From: Planctomycetota bacterium
GTDB lineage: Bacteria; Planctomycetota; Phycisphaerae; Phycisphaerales; UBA5793
Direction: 5' to 3'
Assembly (NCBI GenBank): GCA_963205185.1
Contig: CAUJHZ010000058.1
Coordinates: forward strand, 1-64,000
DNA length: 64,000 bases
Below are positions 34,818 to 43,670 of the stretch, in pieces; the first letter of the stretch is position 1, and each line of letters begins with the position of its first letter. The position numbers and the translations under genes are program-made. Under the pieces are notes generated by a model, which was not told the origin of the DNA, did no database searches, and worked only from the letters and a program-made list of their open reading frames with translations.

Positions 34818-36218
34818 ATGTTCACTCGCAGAAACATGATACTCAGCAGCGCCGCACTCGGGGGCGCCGCCCTTGTCGCGCCTCGACGCTCGCTCGCCTC
34901 GGCGGTCCAGGATCAGCCTGTCGGTGCCTCGCCTCCCAAGGGTTCTTCACGCTACGAGCAGACCGAGCGACAGTGGGAAGCCTCTTATGCCGGCGACCGG
35001 GACCATCCGATTCTCGAGCCCGGCTTGCCCGGCCGGCACTACCAGCCGGTCATCACGCCCTCCGGGGCGTCGCTGCCGTGGAAGATCGTGGATGGAGTGA
35101 AGGTGTTTCACCTCATCGCCGAAGAGGTTGACCACGAATTCGCCCGCGGCCTGCGCGGAAAGTGCTGGGGTTACAACGGTCGAGTTCATGGGCCAACGAT
35201 CGAAGCAGTCGAAGGCGACCGGGTTCGCATCTACGTGACAAATCGTCTGATCGCGCCGACATCGGTGCATTGGCACGGCGTCTACCTCCCCAACGGCATG
35301 GATGGCGTGGGCGGACTCAATCAGAAGGCCATCCGTCCCGGCGAGACCTTCAAGTACGAGTTCACCGTTCGCCAGCACGGCACGTTCATGTACCACTCTC
35401 ACCACGACGAGATGACGCAGATGGGGATGGGCTTGATGGGCATGATCGTCTTCCATCCGCGTCAGCCAACCTCAGACTACCGGGTGGATCGCGACTTCGT
35501 CATCATGCTCAGCGAGTGGAAGATCGTGCCAGGAACCTCGCGTCCCGATCCCAATGAGATGACCGATTTCAACGTGCTGACCATGAACGCCCGCGCCTAT
35601 CCGGGAACGGAGCCGCTCGTGGCCGAGTTGAACGATCGCGTGCGCATCCGCTTTGGCAACCTCAGCGCGATGGATCATCATCCCATTCACATCCACGGTC
35701 ACTTCTGGAAGGTCACCGCGACCGACGGCGGCCAGATTCCACCGCCGGCGCAGTGGCCGGAAACGACGGTCCTCGTGCCGGTCGGCGCTACGAGGGACGT
35801 GGAGTTTGTCGCTTCCGAGCCGGGAGACTGGGCGATGCATTGCCACATGACCCACCACCTCATGAATCAGATGGGGCACGGTATGCCCAACATGATCGGC
35901 ATCGATCCCAGTATGCTTGATCGAAACCTCGGCCCGCTGCTGCCGGGATACATGACGATGGGTCACGATGGAATGGGCGAGCACGGCGTCCACATCGAGC
36001 GCGGCCACATGGCGGTGCCCGACAACAGCATCCCCATGGTCGGCGCGGTCGGCCCGTTTGACTACATCACCATGGGTGGGATGTTCACCATCGTCAAGAT
36101 CCGTGAGCAACTCAGCTCATACGATGATCCGGGCTGGTACGAGAACCCGCCCGGTACCGTAGCCAGCCCGGCGACGCGGCAGGAACTCGCCCGCGATGGA
36201 GTCGGCGCCGCGGGTTGA
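34818..36218 (+). CDS. multicopper oxidase, CopA/CueO-like
   Basis: This 466-residue periplasmic oxidase probably oxidises Cu(I) to the less toxic Cu(II). A twin-arginine-type leader (TRRNMILSSAAL) is followed by two cupredoxin domains. All four copper motifs are present: HWHG at 151-154, HSHHD at 193-197, HHPIHIHGH at 287-295 and HCHMTHH at 341-347. His/Met-rich stretches follow the last motif (MNQMGHGM and GHDGMGEHGVH), as in copper-resistance oxidases. It has the compact length of two-domain-like copper oxidases. Confidence 0.93.
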   Translation: MFTRRNMILSSAALGGAALVAPRRSLASAVQDQPVGASPPKGSSRYEQTERQWEASYAGDRDHPILEPGLPGRHYQPVITPSGASLPWKIVDGVKVFHLIAEEVDHEFARGLRGKCWGYNGRVHGPTIEAVEGDRVRIYVTNRLIAPTSVHWHGVYLPNGMDGVGGLNQKAIRPGETFKYEFTVRQHGTFMYHSHHDEMTQMGMGLMGMIVFHPRQPTSDYRVDRDFVIMLSEWKIVPGTSRPDPNEMTDFNVLTMNARAYPGTEPLVAELNDRVRIRFGNLSAMDHHPIHIHGHFWKVTATDGGQIPPPAQWPETTVLVPVGATRDVEFVASEPGDWAMHCHMTHHLMNQMGHGMPNMIGIDPSMLDRNLGPLLPGYMTMGHDGMGEHGVHIERGHMAVPDNSIPMVGAVGPFDYITMGGMFTIVKIREQLSSYDDPGWYENPPGTVASPATRQELARDGVGAAG

Positions 36219-36240
36219 CACCTTCAGAAAGGTCTGAAGC

Positions 36241-37740
36241 ATGGATGAAGCAGCAGCCATTCGAATCACGCCTTCGACCGTCATTCGGTCGGCGGGGCAA
36301 GCGCCGAAGCACCCGCCCCTCCGCAGGATCGCAGAGTGGTTCGGGCGGCGGACGCTTCGGACACAACTGCTCCTCCTGGTCAACCTGATTGTCGGCACGG
36401 GGTTGATCACCTTTCTCTACCTCGATTACCGACAGGGCGTGCGCTCCGCCATTCACGCCAAGATCGCGTCACTTTCGGATGAGGCGAGGGCGATTGCCGT
36501 GGCGATTGGGCCCCTTGAGCAGGTTGGCTCAAGCGCGGTTCAACATCACATCGATGCCGTCTGCACCGCAATGGACCAGTCGGAATCTCCCGGCCACATG
36601 ATCGAGGTGCGCATCGGAGATCGTCTGCTGCGATCTCATCCGTCTCTGCACGGCGAAGCCCACGATCCAGTCCTTTCGGAGAGCGAGTCACGGGTGGTCG
36701 GCCGGGCGTCCCTGGAGGACGTGCGGGTGGCCGTATCCGAGCAGGCTTGGGGCGCCGTCCGCGCGACTCAGAACGAGGCCGCGGTGCGGGCGGGCATCAT
36801 TGCCGCCTCGGGCTTTCTCGGCGCCCTTCTCATCAACTTCCTGATTCTCCGCCTTGTCAATGCGCCCATTCGCGACCTGACGACGTTTGTCCGCGGTGTT
36901 GGTCGCGGCGAATTCGGAAAGCCGCTGACCACTGGCGGCAGCGCCGAGATCTCCTATCTGGCGCGCGAAGTGTCCGCCATGAGCCGCGAACTCGGCGCGC
37001 GCGAGCGAGACCGGCAGCGTCAACTGGCCCGGGCCCGGCAGCTTCAGCAGCACCTGATGGCCGCGAAGAGTGCCAATGGCGACTGCTGCTCCGCTATGGC
37101 CTTCGAGCCGGCGGATGAGGTCGCCGGGGACTTTGCCGAGATCATCGATCTTCAAGACGGATCGGTGCTGATTTGCCTCGCTGATGTCTCCGGTCACGGC
37201 ATCGCCGCGGCGATGGGCGCCGCGATGATCAAAGCGCTCCTGCTTTCGCTTGACGTTTCGCGGCTCCCGCCGGCGGAACTCCTGAATCAGATGAACGCCC
37301 GCTATCTTGACGCAAGCCTGCCTGAGGGTTTCGTCTCCATGATCGTCGTTCACATCAACCACGCGCGTGATGTGGCGACCTACGCGAGCGCGGGTCACGA
37401 GACCTGCTACCTTCGGCGTCACGACGGCGGCGTGACCCCACTCGAATCGACCGGATCCTTGCTGGGCATGTGTGAGAGCGCCGACTGCCGGGATGCCGCC
37501 CTCCCGCTGAACGCGGGAGACACCATCGTTCTTCTTTCCGATGGAGTTTCAGAAACGATGAACGCAAGCGGCGACCTCTATGGCCGGGCGCAGATCATCG
37601 AACTGCTAGCTACCCCTTCATTGCGTAGTCCGGCTCAGATGATCTCGCTGATCTGCGACGATGTGGCACGTCATCGCCAGGAGGCGCGCCGTACGGATGA
37701 CATGACCATCGTCGCGTTCAAGATTGACACTCGGGATTGA
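36241..37740 (+). CDS. membrane-bound SpoIIE/PP2C-type serine phosphatase
   Basis: This 499-residue protein has a transmembrane helix near 42-62, an extracytoplasmic sensor of about 110 residues, a second helix near 185-205 and a HAMP linker. The PP2C SpoIIE domain from about 285 has the acidic metal sites in VAGDFAEI, ADVSGHG, LSDGVSE and RRTDDMTIV. Such enzymes dephosphorylate anti-anti-sigma factors in partner-switch pathways. No anti-sigma partner is in the window. Its position between oxidase and ATPase suggests it senses the periplasm and tunes metal-stress gene expression. Confidence 0.88.
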   Translation: MDEAAAIRITPSTVIRSAGQAPKHPPLRRIAEWFGRRTLRTQLLLLVNLIVGTGLITFLYLDYRQGVRSAIHAKIASLSDEARAIAVAIGPLEQVGSSAVQHHIDAVCTAMDQSESPGHMIEVRIGDRLLRSHPSLHGEAHDPVLSESESRVVGRASLEDVRVAVSEQAWGAVRATQNEAAVRAGIIAASGFLGALLINFLILRLVNAPIRDLTTFVRGVGRGEFGKPLTTGGSAEISYLAREVSAMSRELGARERDRQRQLARARQLQQHLMAAKSANGDCCSAMAFEPADEVAGDFAEIIDLQDGSVLICLADVSGHGIAAAMGAAMIKALLLSLDVSRLPPAELLNQMNARYLDASLPEGFVSMIVVHINHARDVATYASAGHETCYLRRHDGGVTPLESTGSLLGMCESADCRDAALPLNAGDTIVLLSDGVSETMNASGDLYGRAQIIELLATPSLRSPAQMISLICDDVARHRQEARRTDDMTIVAFKIDTRD

Positions 37741-37820
37741 GAGGCACCTATGACCCACGGTCTTATTCGTTTACTTCCGGTTGTGCCTTTCACTCGGCGT
37801 TCGAAGACGGAAGGCTAACT

Positions 37821-39932
37821 ATGCGCGAGCATCATCAGCACGAGCCGAAACGCACGCAAGGTCTCGACGACCATCCTCATCGTGACATGGGGCCCGGAGG
37901 CACCGCTCCGCCGCACAAAGACGGGCGAAGCGGTCATGCAGGTCGTAGCGCGATCGCGTCTGATCACCACAGCCATCACGCCCACATGGTCGCCGGCTTT
38001 CGGCGTCGATTCTGGATCTCGCTTGCACTCTCCATTCCCGTTGTGGCACTTGCTCCGATGATCCAGAGATGGGTTGGCATTCAGGAGACACTGCGCTTCT
38101 CGGGCGATGCGCAAGTGCAGTTCGGCCTTGCTTCGGTGGTCTATTTCTACGGCGGATGGCCATTCCTGGCAGGGTTCGTTGCCGAATTGCGCAAAGGCAG
38201 GCCCGGCATGATGACGCTGATCGCCCTCGCGATCTCCGTCGCGTACTTCTATTCCAGCGCGGTGGTGTTCGGGCTCAGGGGTGAGGTCTTTTTCTGGGAG
38301 CTTGCGACACTGATCGACATCATGCTCTTGGGGCACTGGATCGAGATGAGATCGGTCATGGGGGCGTCGGCCGCTCTTGAGAAACTCGTTCGACTCATGC
38401 CCTCGGAAGCGCATGTGGTTGAACCGGAGGGCGGAACGCGCGACGTGAAGGTCGCCGACCTCAAGCACGGCGACAAGGTGCTCGTGAAGCCGGGCGAGAA
38501 GATACCCACCGATGGCATCATCCTCGACGGCCGGTCGACAGTCAATGAGGCCATGCTGACCGGGGAGAGCAAGCCTGTGGAGAAGAGCGAGGGTGATGAG
38601 GTCATCGGCGGCGCGATCAATGGTGAAGCGGCGTTCACGATCGAGGTCCGCAGGACGGGCGGCGAGACCTACCTGTCTCAGGTGATCGAAATGGTCCGGC
38701 GAGCGCAGGAATCAAAGTCGAGAACCCAGGATCTCGCCAACCGGGCCGCCTTGTGGCTGACGATCATAGCGATCTCCGTCGGAGCGATCACTCTCGCCAC
38801 ATGGCTCATCATCGGTGAGACATTCGACTTCTCTCTGGAGCGCGCCGTGACTGTCATGGTCATCGCCTGCCCCCATGCGCTTGGCCTGGCCGTGCCGCTG
38901 GTCGTGGCGGTGTCGACGTCAATCGCCGCCGGCAATGGTCTGCTCATCCGGGATCGCTCCGCATTTGAACGAGCCCGCGAGATCAACGCCATCGTGTTCG
39001 ACAAGACCGGCACGCTCACCGAGGGCCGCTTCGGCGTGACGGATGTGATTTCCCTGGGCGAGCGATCCGAAGAGGAGTTGCTGAAACTTGCCGCCGGTCT
39101 GGAAAGCCAGTCCGAGCATCCGATTGCCGATGGCGTCGTGCGCAGCGCGAAGGAGCGCGGCATCGAGTTTAGCTCGCCCGAAGAGTTCAAGGCGATCCCG
39201 GGCAAGGGAGCCGAAGCGATTGTTGATGGGACGCGACTCATGATCGTGAGCCCCGGCTATCTGCGCGAGAAGAACCTCACGATCCGCGACCCACGTGTTC
39301 AAGAAGTCGCCGAGCAAGGCAAGACGGTGGTCTACCTGTTGATCGACGATCAGGTTGCAGGCGTCATCGCCTTGGCAGACATCATCCGCCCCGCGTCGCG
39401 CGAGGCGCTGGGCCGCCTCAAGGAGATGGGCATTCAGGTCATGATGCTGACCGGAGATGCGAAGGCCGTTGCGATATGGGTCTCGGCTGAACTTGGGCTC
39501 GATGAGTATTTCGCGGAAGTCCTGCCGGACCAGAAGGCGTCGAAGATCAAGGAAATCCAATCGCGCGGATTGACCGTCGCGATGACCGGCGATGGTGTCA
39601 ATGACGCACCGGCGCTGACGCAGGCTGATGTGGGAATTGCCGTCGGGGCGGGCACGGACGTGGCGATCGAGTCGGCGGACATAGTTCTCGTTCGTTCGGA
39701 CCCGCGCGATGTCACGGCGATCATCCAACTGGCGCGAGCCACGTACCGCAAGATGGTCCAGAATCTGTGGTGGGCGACGGGGTACAACGCCTTAGCGATT
39801 CCCGCCGCCGCGGGCCTCTTCTATCCGCTGGGCGTCCTTCTCTCGCCCGCCGCCGGTGCGGTGTTAATGTCGTTGTCAACCGTCATTGTCGCGATCAACG
39901 CTCGGTTCCTTCGCCTCGAACGCTCTGGATGA
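37821..39932 (+). CDS. copB: copper-exporting P1B-type ATPase with CPH motif (CopB-like)
   Basis: This 703-residue membrane pump has a His-rich N-terminus (residues 1-56) in place of the usual CxxC domains. It has the actuator TGES at 248-251, the membrane metal site C350-P-H352, the phosphorylation site D394-KTGT and the hinge MTGDGVNDAP. The CPH variant is typical of P1B-3 (CopB) ATPases that export Cu. ATG 37821 was chosen for GGAAGG upstream; the open frame extends further but has no sense. The C-terminal helix pair is intact. With the oxidase and YHS proteins it makes this a copper island. Confidence 0.93.
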   Translation: MREHHQHEPKRTQGLDDHPHRDMGPGGTAPPHKDGRSGHAGRSAIASDHHSHHAHMVAGFRRRFWISLALSIPVVALAPMIQRWVGIQETLRFSGDAQVQFGLASVVYFYGGWPFLAGFVAELRKGRPGMMTLIALAISVAYFYSSAVVFGLRGEVFFWELATLIDIMLLGHWIEMRSVMGASAALEKLVRLMPSEAHVVEPEGGTRDVKVADLKHGDKVLVKPGEKIPTDGIILDGRSTVNEAMLTGESKPVEKSEGDEVIGGAINGEAAFTIEVRRTGGETYLSQVIEMVRRAQESKSRTQDLANRAALWLTIIAISVGAITLATWLIIGETFDFSLERAVTVMVIACPHALGLAVPLVVAVSTSIAAGNGLLIRDRSAFERAREINAIVFDKTGTLTEGRFGVTDVISLGERSEEELLKLAAGLESQSEHPIADGVVRSAKERGIEFSSPEEFKAIPGKGAEAIVDGTRLMIVSPGYLREKNLTIRDPRVQEVAEQGKTVVYLLIDDQVAGVIALADIIRPASREALGRLKEMGIQVMMLTGDAKAVAIWVSAELGLDEYFAEVLPDQKASKIKEIQSRGLTVAMTGDGVNDAPALTQADVGIAVGAGTDVAIESADIVLVRSDPRDVTAIIQLARATYRKMVQNLWWATGYNALAIPAAAGLFYPLGVLLSPAAGAVLMSLSTVIVAINARFLRLERSG

Positions 39933-40188
39933 CTTTGGTCTGGAGGATGGGAGCCGGAGTCTGGAATTGGATGGAAAGGAGTTGCATTGGACAGCGTAGG
40001 AGCGTCGTTTGAGGACGCCTGATTCTCCGCGGTCATTGCTGCTCATGGTGGTTCTTGTCGTTGCATGGTCAGTCATCGAGGTTGAGAATGCCCGAATCCG
40101 CATTCCTGAAGCTGCTTGCAAGGCCGGCGCGAGGCGACATTGCCCGCGTCGACGAAGCGTTACACACTTTTGCGAAAGGAACACTGTC

Positions 40189-41184
40189 ATGACACACACA
40201 CGGATTTCAAGGGTTTGCATGGTGGTGGCCGCGTTGCTCGCCGCCATGGGGACAACCTCGAGCATGCTCGGGCAATCGACGCCGCCGGCCGACGCCACAC
40301 ACTCGCAGCATACTCAGCGCCCTGACGCCCCGAAACCGGATGCGCCACCGGCCGAGCCTTCCATGAAGGACTTGATCGAACAGCTCGCAGCGTTGCGCGG
40401 CGAGGTCGCCCGATTGCAGGCTGCACTGGCGCAAGGGCATGCTCCATCGCAGGGGATGTCAGCGCCTCCCGCCCCGGATGGCATGCAGCGCCGCATGGGC
40501 ATGGGTTCGATGGGGGAAGCGCCGGCGATGGGCGGCGGCGCGGGTGGAATGTCAGGCATGTCCGGACCCCCCGGCGTGTCCGACGGTGGTATGGGCATGC
40601 GGGATATGGACGTGAAAGTGATGGGCGGTGGGATGTCCGGCGGTCCGCCCGCAATGGCCGGCAGGATGGGCATGGACCAGATGATGAAGATGATGGGTAT
40701 GGGTGAGATGCCTATGGGCGGCGCGGGCAGTACTGCGACCATGAGCATGCCCTCGGCACTCCCCGGCTTCCCCGGGGCATCGCATATCTACCATGTCGGG
40801 GCCACGGGGTTCTTCCTCGATCATTCCAAGCACATCACGCTCACGCTCGATCAGCAGATCGCGCTCAATCAACTGAAGGAGCGCGCGCTGCTCCAGCAGG
40901 CCGATCTGCAGCGCAAAAGCGCGCAGGCCGAGCAGGAACTTTGGCTGCTGACCGCCGCGGACCAGCCTGATGCCGTGGCGATTGAGCAGAAGGTGCAGGA
41001 GATCGCTCGCAAGCAGGGCGAACAACGGCTGGCATTCATCCGTGCGGTGGGCGAGGCTGCGCGCGTGCTCACCGATGAACAGCGCCAGCAACTCACCGGG
41101 ATGCTTCCTCCCGCGCCAATGTCCTCGGTTCCGCTCTCTCCGCTAGCGCCCGCTGTGCCCCAAGGCGGCATGGACGACAGGTGA
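40189..41184 (+). CDS. periplasmic Spy/CpxP-like Met/Gly-rich protein
   Basis: This 331-residue protein has a signal peptide, a short coiled coil (LAALRGEVARLQAALA), and about 110 residues rich in Met and Gly (GMSGM, MMKMMGMGEM). A C-terminal all-helical part follows with the LTLDQQIALNQLKERAL and LTDEQRQQL repeats of Spy/CpxP-like metal-resistance proteins. The Met-rich centre is suited to binding Cu(I). ATG 40189 has AAAGGA eight bases upstream. The 256 bases before it hold no convincing gene. Confidence 0.8.
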   Translation: MTHTRISRVCMVVAALLAAMGTTSSMLGQSTPPADATHSQHTQRPDAPKPDAPPAEPSMKDLIEQLAALRGEVARLQAALAQGHAPSQGMSAPPAPDGMQRRMGMGSMGEAPAMGGGAGGMSGMSGPPGVSDGGMGMRDMDVKVMGGGMSGGPPAMAGRMGMDQMMKMMGMGEMPMGGAGSTATMSMPSALPGFPGASHIYHVGATGFFLDHSKHITLTLDQQIALNQLKERALLQQADLQRKSAQAEQELWLLTAADQPDAVAIEQKVQEIARKQGEQRLAFIRAVGEAARVLTDEQRQQLTGMLPPAPMSSVPLSPLAPAVPQGGMDDR

Positions 41185-41222
41185 ACCAACTCCAGCGTAC
41201 TTCAATAGACAGGAGACTTCCT

Positions 41223-41522
41223 ATGACCAAGACTGTTCAATCAACCAAGATACGGTCGCACACCTTCACCGTGGCCGCCCCGCAAGCGAAGGAGGTTCTC
41301 GTCGCCGGTTCGTTCAACGCCTGGAGGGGCCAGCCCATGAATCGAAGTCGATCGGGCGAGTGGTCCGCGAGCATTGAGCTGAAGCCGGGCCGCCACGAGT
41401 TCAAGTTCATCATCGATGGTCAGTGGTGCTGTGAGTCGGGCTGCGATGGGCCGCACGAAGGCTGCCCCAAATGCGTGCGCAACTCGTTTGGCACGATGAA
41501 CCGCGTGCTCGAGATCCACTGA
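41223..41522 (+). CDS. CBM48/AMPK glycogen-binding-fold mini-protein with a Cys cluster
   Basis: This 99-residue protein has the E-set/CBM48 signature (EVLVAGSFNAW, W-x-A-x-I-E-L-x-P-G-x-H-E-F-K-F-I-I-D-G). In the usual place of the loop after the D-G-x-W there is a Cys cluster CCESGCDGPHEGCPKC. The ATG at 41223 has AGGAG upstream. A carbohydrate-binding fold in a copper operon is unexpected; the Cys cluster suggests a metal site. Confidence 0.8.
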   Translation: MTKTVQSTKIRSHTFTVAAPQAKEVLVAGSFNAWRGQPMNRSRSGEWSASIELKPGRHEFKFIIDGQWCCESGCDGPHEGCPKCVRNSFGTMNRVLEIH

Positions 41523-41533
41523 GGATTCGCCCC

Positions 41534-41938
41534 GTGGTCGAACAACAGCGGTTCCAACTTCGTCGCGTTGTCCTCTGGATGGCGGCCACCGTCTTGCTGC
41601 ACTTTCTGGTGGGCACGCGGACGCACGCCCTGCATGGACTGCACATCCTGCTCGCCGGCATGTTCTTCGTACCTATCCTGATTGGCGCGGTCACGTTCGG
41701 TACGCGCGGAGGTGTCCTGACAGCACTGGCGGCTGGCGTGCTTTACCTCGCTCACCTCCTGTGGTCCTGGCGCGGCTCGGAGATGGGCAATGCGGATCAG
41801 TACGCCATGATTGCCGTGTACTTCATCGTCGGAATCGTCGCGGGCCGGCTGGTGAGCGTCGCCAACTTCCGCAAGTGGCAGCGCGACGAAATCATTCGGC
41901 GGGCGTATCGGGAATCTCTGGGAGCCAAGGAGAAATGA
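41534..41938 (+). CDS. orphan four-helix membrane sensor-like domain
   Basis: This 134-residue protein starts at GTG 41534 (GAGG ten bases upstream). Four helices contain LHGLHILLAGMFFVPILIGAVTFGTRGG and resemble the membrane sensor part of some histidine kinases, but the protein stops after a short cytosolic helix, with no kinase domain. Its stop overlaps the start of the reductase fusion (ATGA). It may be a remnant or a dedicated membrane partner of the reductase. Confidence 0.65.
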   Translation: MVEQQRFQLRRVVLWMAATVLLHFLVGTRTHALHGLHILLAGMFFVPILIGAVTFGTRGGVLTALAAGVLYLAHLLWSWRGSEMGNADQYAMIAVYFIVGIVAGRLVSVANFRKWQRDEIIRRAYRESLGAKEK

Positions 41939-43668
41939 ACCAACCGTGCCATTCATCCATGTTGGCCGCAGTGATCGTCTTCACGTTCACGATCCTGCTC
42001 GGCGCTCAGGTTGCGCCGGAGGAGCATGCCAGCCATCATCCAGGTCAGGACAGCCCCACGGAGGATGGCGTTTCCCCCGATGGGGCCGGGGCGATGGAAG
42101 GCATGACCGAGATGATGCAGGGGATGGGTGCTCCCCCGCCCAAGGAGCTCTACCCGACGCTTATGGAGCTCTCGGGCCTCTCAGAAGAAGAGCGGGCGGA
42201 AGTGAAAGCGGCGGCCCACGAGCGCATGAAGAGTGGCACAGTGTTGATGGCGGAGGGACTTGATCGACTGGTGCGATCTGCTCCGACGGACGATTACGAA
42301 GCGATGCAAGAAGCGGTCGCGCTGCTGCGCGAAGGGATGGCGCGATTTGACAGTGGTCTCGCGGCACACCGGGCGCTATCCGAGAATCAGGACGGACGAG
42401 CCATCGCCATGAACTGGTTCAGGTCGCAGATGAACCTGACCGGACCGGCCATGCCCGCGGAGCGATGGTCCGTCCTCGGCCTCTCGGCGGCGCACCTCTC
42501 ACTCATGGTGATCCTGATCGGCTTTGCGCTGGCGATGATCGCGATGTACTTCTTCAAGATGCGCCGCGCCTCGACGCTGCTGCGGCGACTGACCGAAACA
42601 CCCCGCGGACCCTGGGGCGGTTCCCTCCGCGTGGCGCGGACCTTCGCCGAAACACCATCCATCAAGACCTTCCGCCTGCTCGAACCCGTCGGCGGCCCAA
42701 TCCCGTTTACCTTCCTTCCCGGACAATTCCTGACCCTAACGGTCGCCCGAGACGGCAGGACCGTCAAGCGTTCGTACACGATCGCGTCGTCGCCCGCCCA
42801 ACGCGATTACATCGAGATTACAGTGAAGCGTGAGGAACGGGGTTTCGTCTCGCGGTATCTCTGTGATGAAGTCCGCGAGGGGGCACTCCTCCAGGTTTCT
42901 GCTCCGCAGGGCTATTTCACGTTCACCGGCAAGGAAGCCGAAAGCATCGTGCTGATCGGTGCCGGCGTGGGGATCACGCCCCTGATGAGCGTGATTCGTT
43001 ACCTCACCGATCGGGCGTGGCCCAAGGACATTTACTTGCTCTTCTCATGTCGTACGCCCGATCAGTTCGCCTTCGGCGCCGAACTTGAACACCTGCAACG
43101 CCGCCATGCGAACCTTCATGTCGTTGCCACAGCGACTGGATCAGACGGAACTGAGTGGACAGGCCTGCGCGGCCGATTCACCAAAGAATTGATCGCGAAG
43201 TCAGTGCCCGACATTGCCAGTCGGCACATTCACCTTTGCGGCCCTGCGCCGATGATGGACGCCACGCGTGCGATGCTGCTCGAACTCGGGGTGAAGGCAG
43301 CGAACATCAAGTCCGAGGGCTTCGGTCCGCCACCGGGTCAAAGGCCGCACGAGCGCCAGATTGCGTTTCAAGCCGCGGTAGCGCAAGTAGATCCGGATGC
43401 CCCGGAAGTGCCCAGCGTGGTCTTCACAATTTCCGGCAAGACCGCGCCACTACCAGCTGACGTGAGCGTCTTGGAGGCCGCCGAGCACGTCGGAGTTTCG
43501 ATCGACTATTCCTGCCGCGTCGGCACCTGCGGCGCATGCAAAATCAAACTCCGCAAGGGCACGGTCACAATGGCCGTGGAGGACGGTCTGCCGCCCGGGG
43601 AGAAGGCCAGTGGCATTATCCTTGCATGTCAAGCCAAGGCAACGGAAAGCCTGGAGGTGGAAGCCTAA
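41935..43668 (+). CDS. membrane-anchored FAD/NAD and [2Fe-2S] reductase fused to a periplasmic Met-rich domain
   Basis: This 577-residue protein has a signal-anchor (8-24) and a His/Met-rich helical region (25-175, MEGMTEMMQGMG and LSGLSEEERAEV) like Spy/CpxP. A transmembrane helix lies at 185-207. A ferredoxin-reductase module follows, with the FAD motif RSYT at 279-282, the NAD(P) loop GAGVGITPLMS at 342-352 and LCGPAPM at 434-440. A plant-type [2Fe-2S] domain has Cys 527, 532, 535 and 565. Electrons would pass from NAD(P)H through FAD to the cluster on the cytosolic side. The next two genes supply haem proteins. I know of no characterised protein with this domain order. Confidence 0.88.
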   Translation: MNQPCHSSMLAAVIVFTFTILLGAQVAPEEHASHHPGQDSPTEDGVSPDGAGAMEGMTEMMQGMGAPPPKELYPTLMELSGLSEEERAEVKAAAHERMKSGTVLMAEGLDRLVRSAPTDDYEAMQEAVALLREGMARFDSGLAAHRALSENQDGRAIAMNWFRSQMNLTGPAMPAERWSVLGLSAAHLSLMVILIGFALAMIAMYFFKMRRASTLLRRLTETPRGPWGGSLRVARTFAETPSIKTFRLLEPVGGPIPFTFLPGQFLTLTVARDGRTVKRSYTIASSPAQRDYIEITVKREERGFVSRYLCDEVREGALLQVSAPQGYFTFTGKEAESIVLIGAGVGITPLMSVIRYLTDRAWPKDIYLLFSCRTPDQFAFGAELEHLQRRHANLHVVATATGSDGTEWTGLRGRFTKELIAKSVPDIASRHIHLCGPAPMMDATRAMLLELGVKAANIKSEGFGPPPGQRPHERQIAFQAAVAQVDPDAPEVPSVVFTISGKTAPLPADVSVLEAAEHVGVSIDYSCRVGTCGACKIKLRKGTVTMAVEDGLPPGEKASGIILACQAKATESLEVEA

Positions 43669-43670
43669 CC

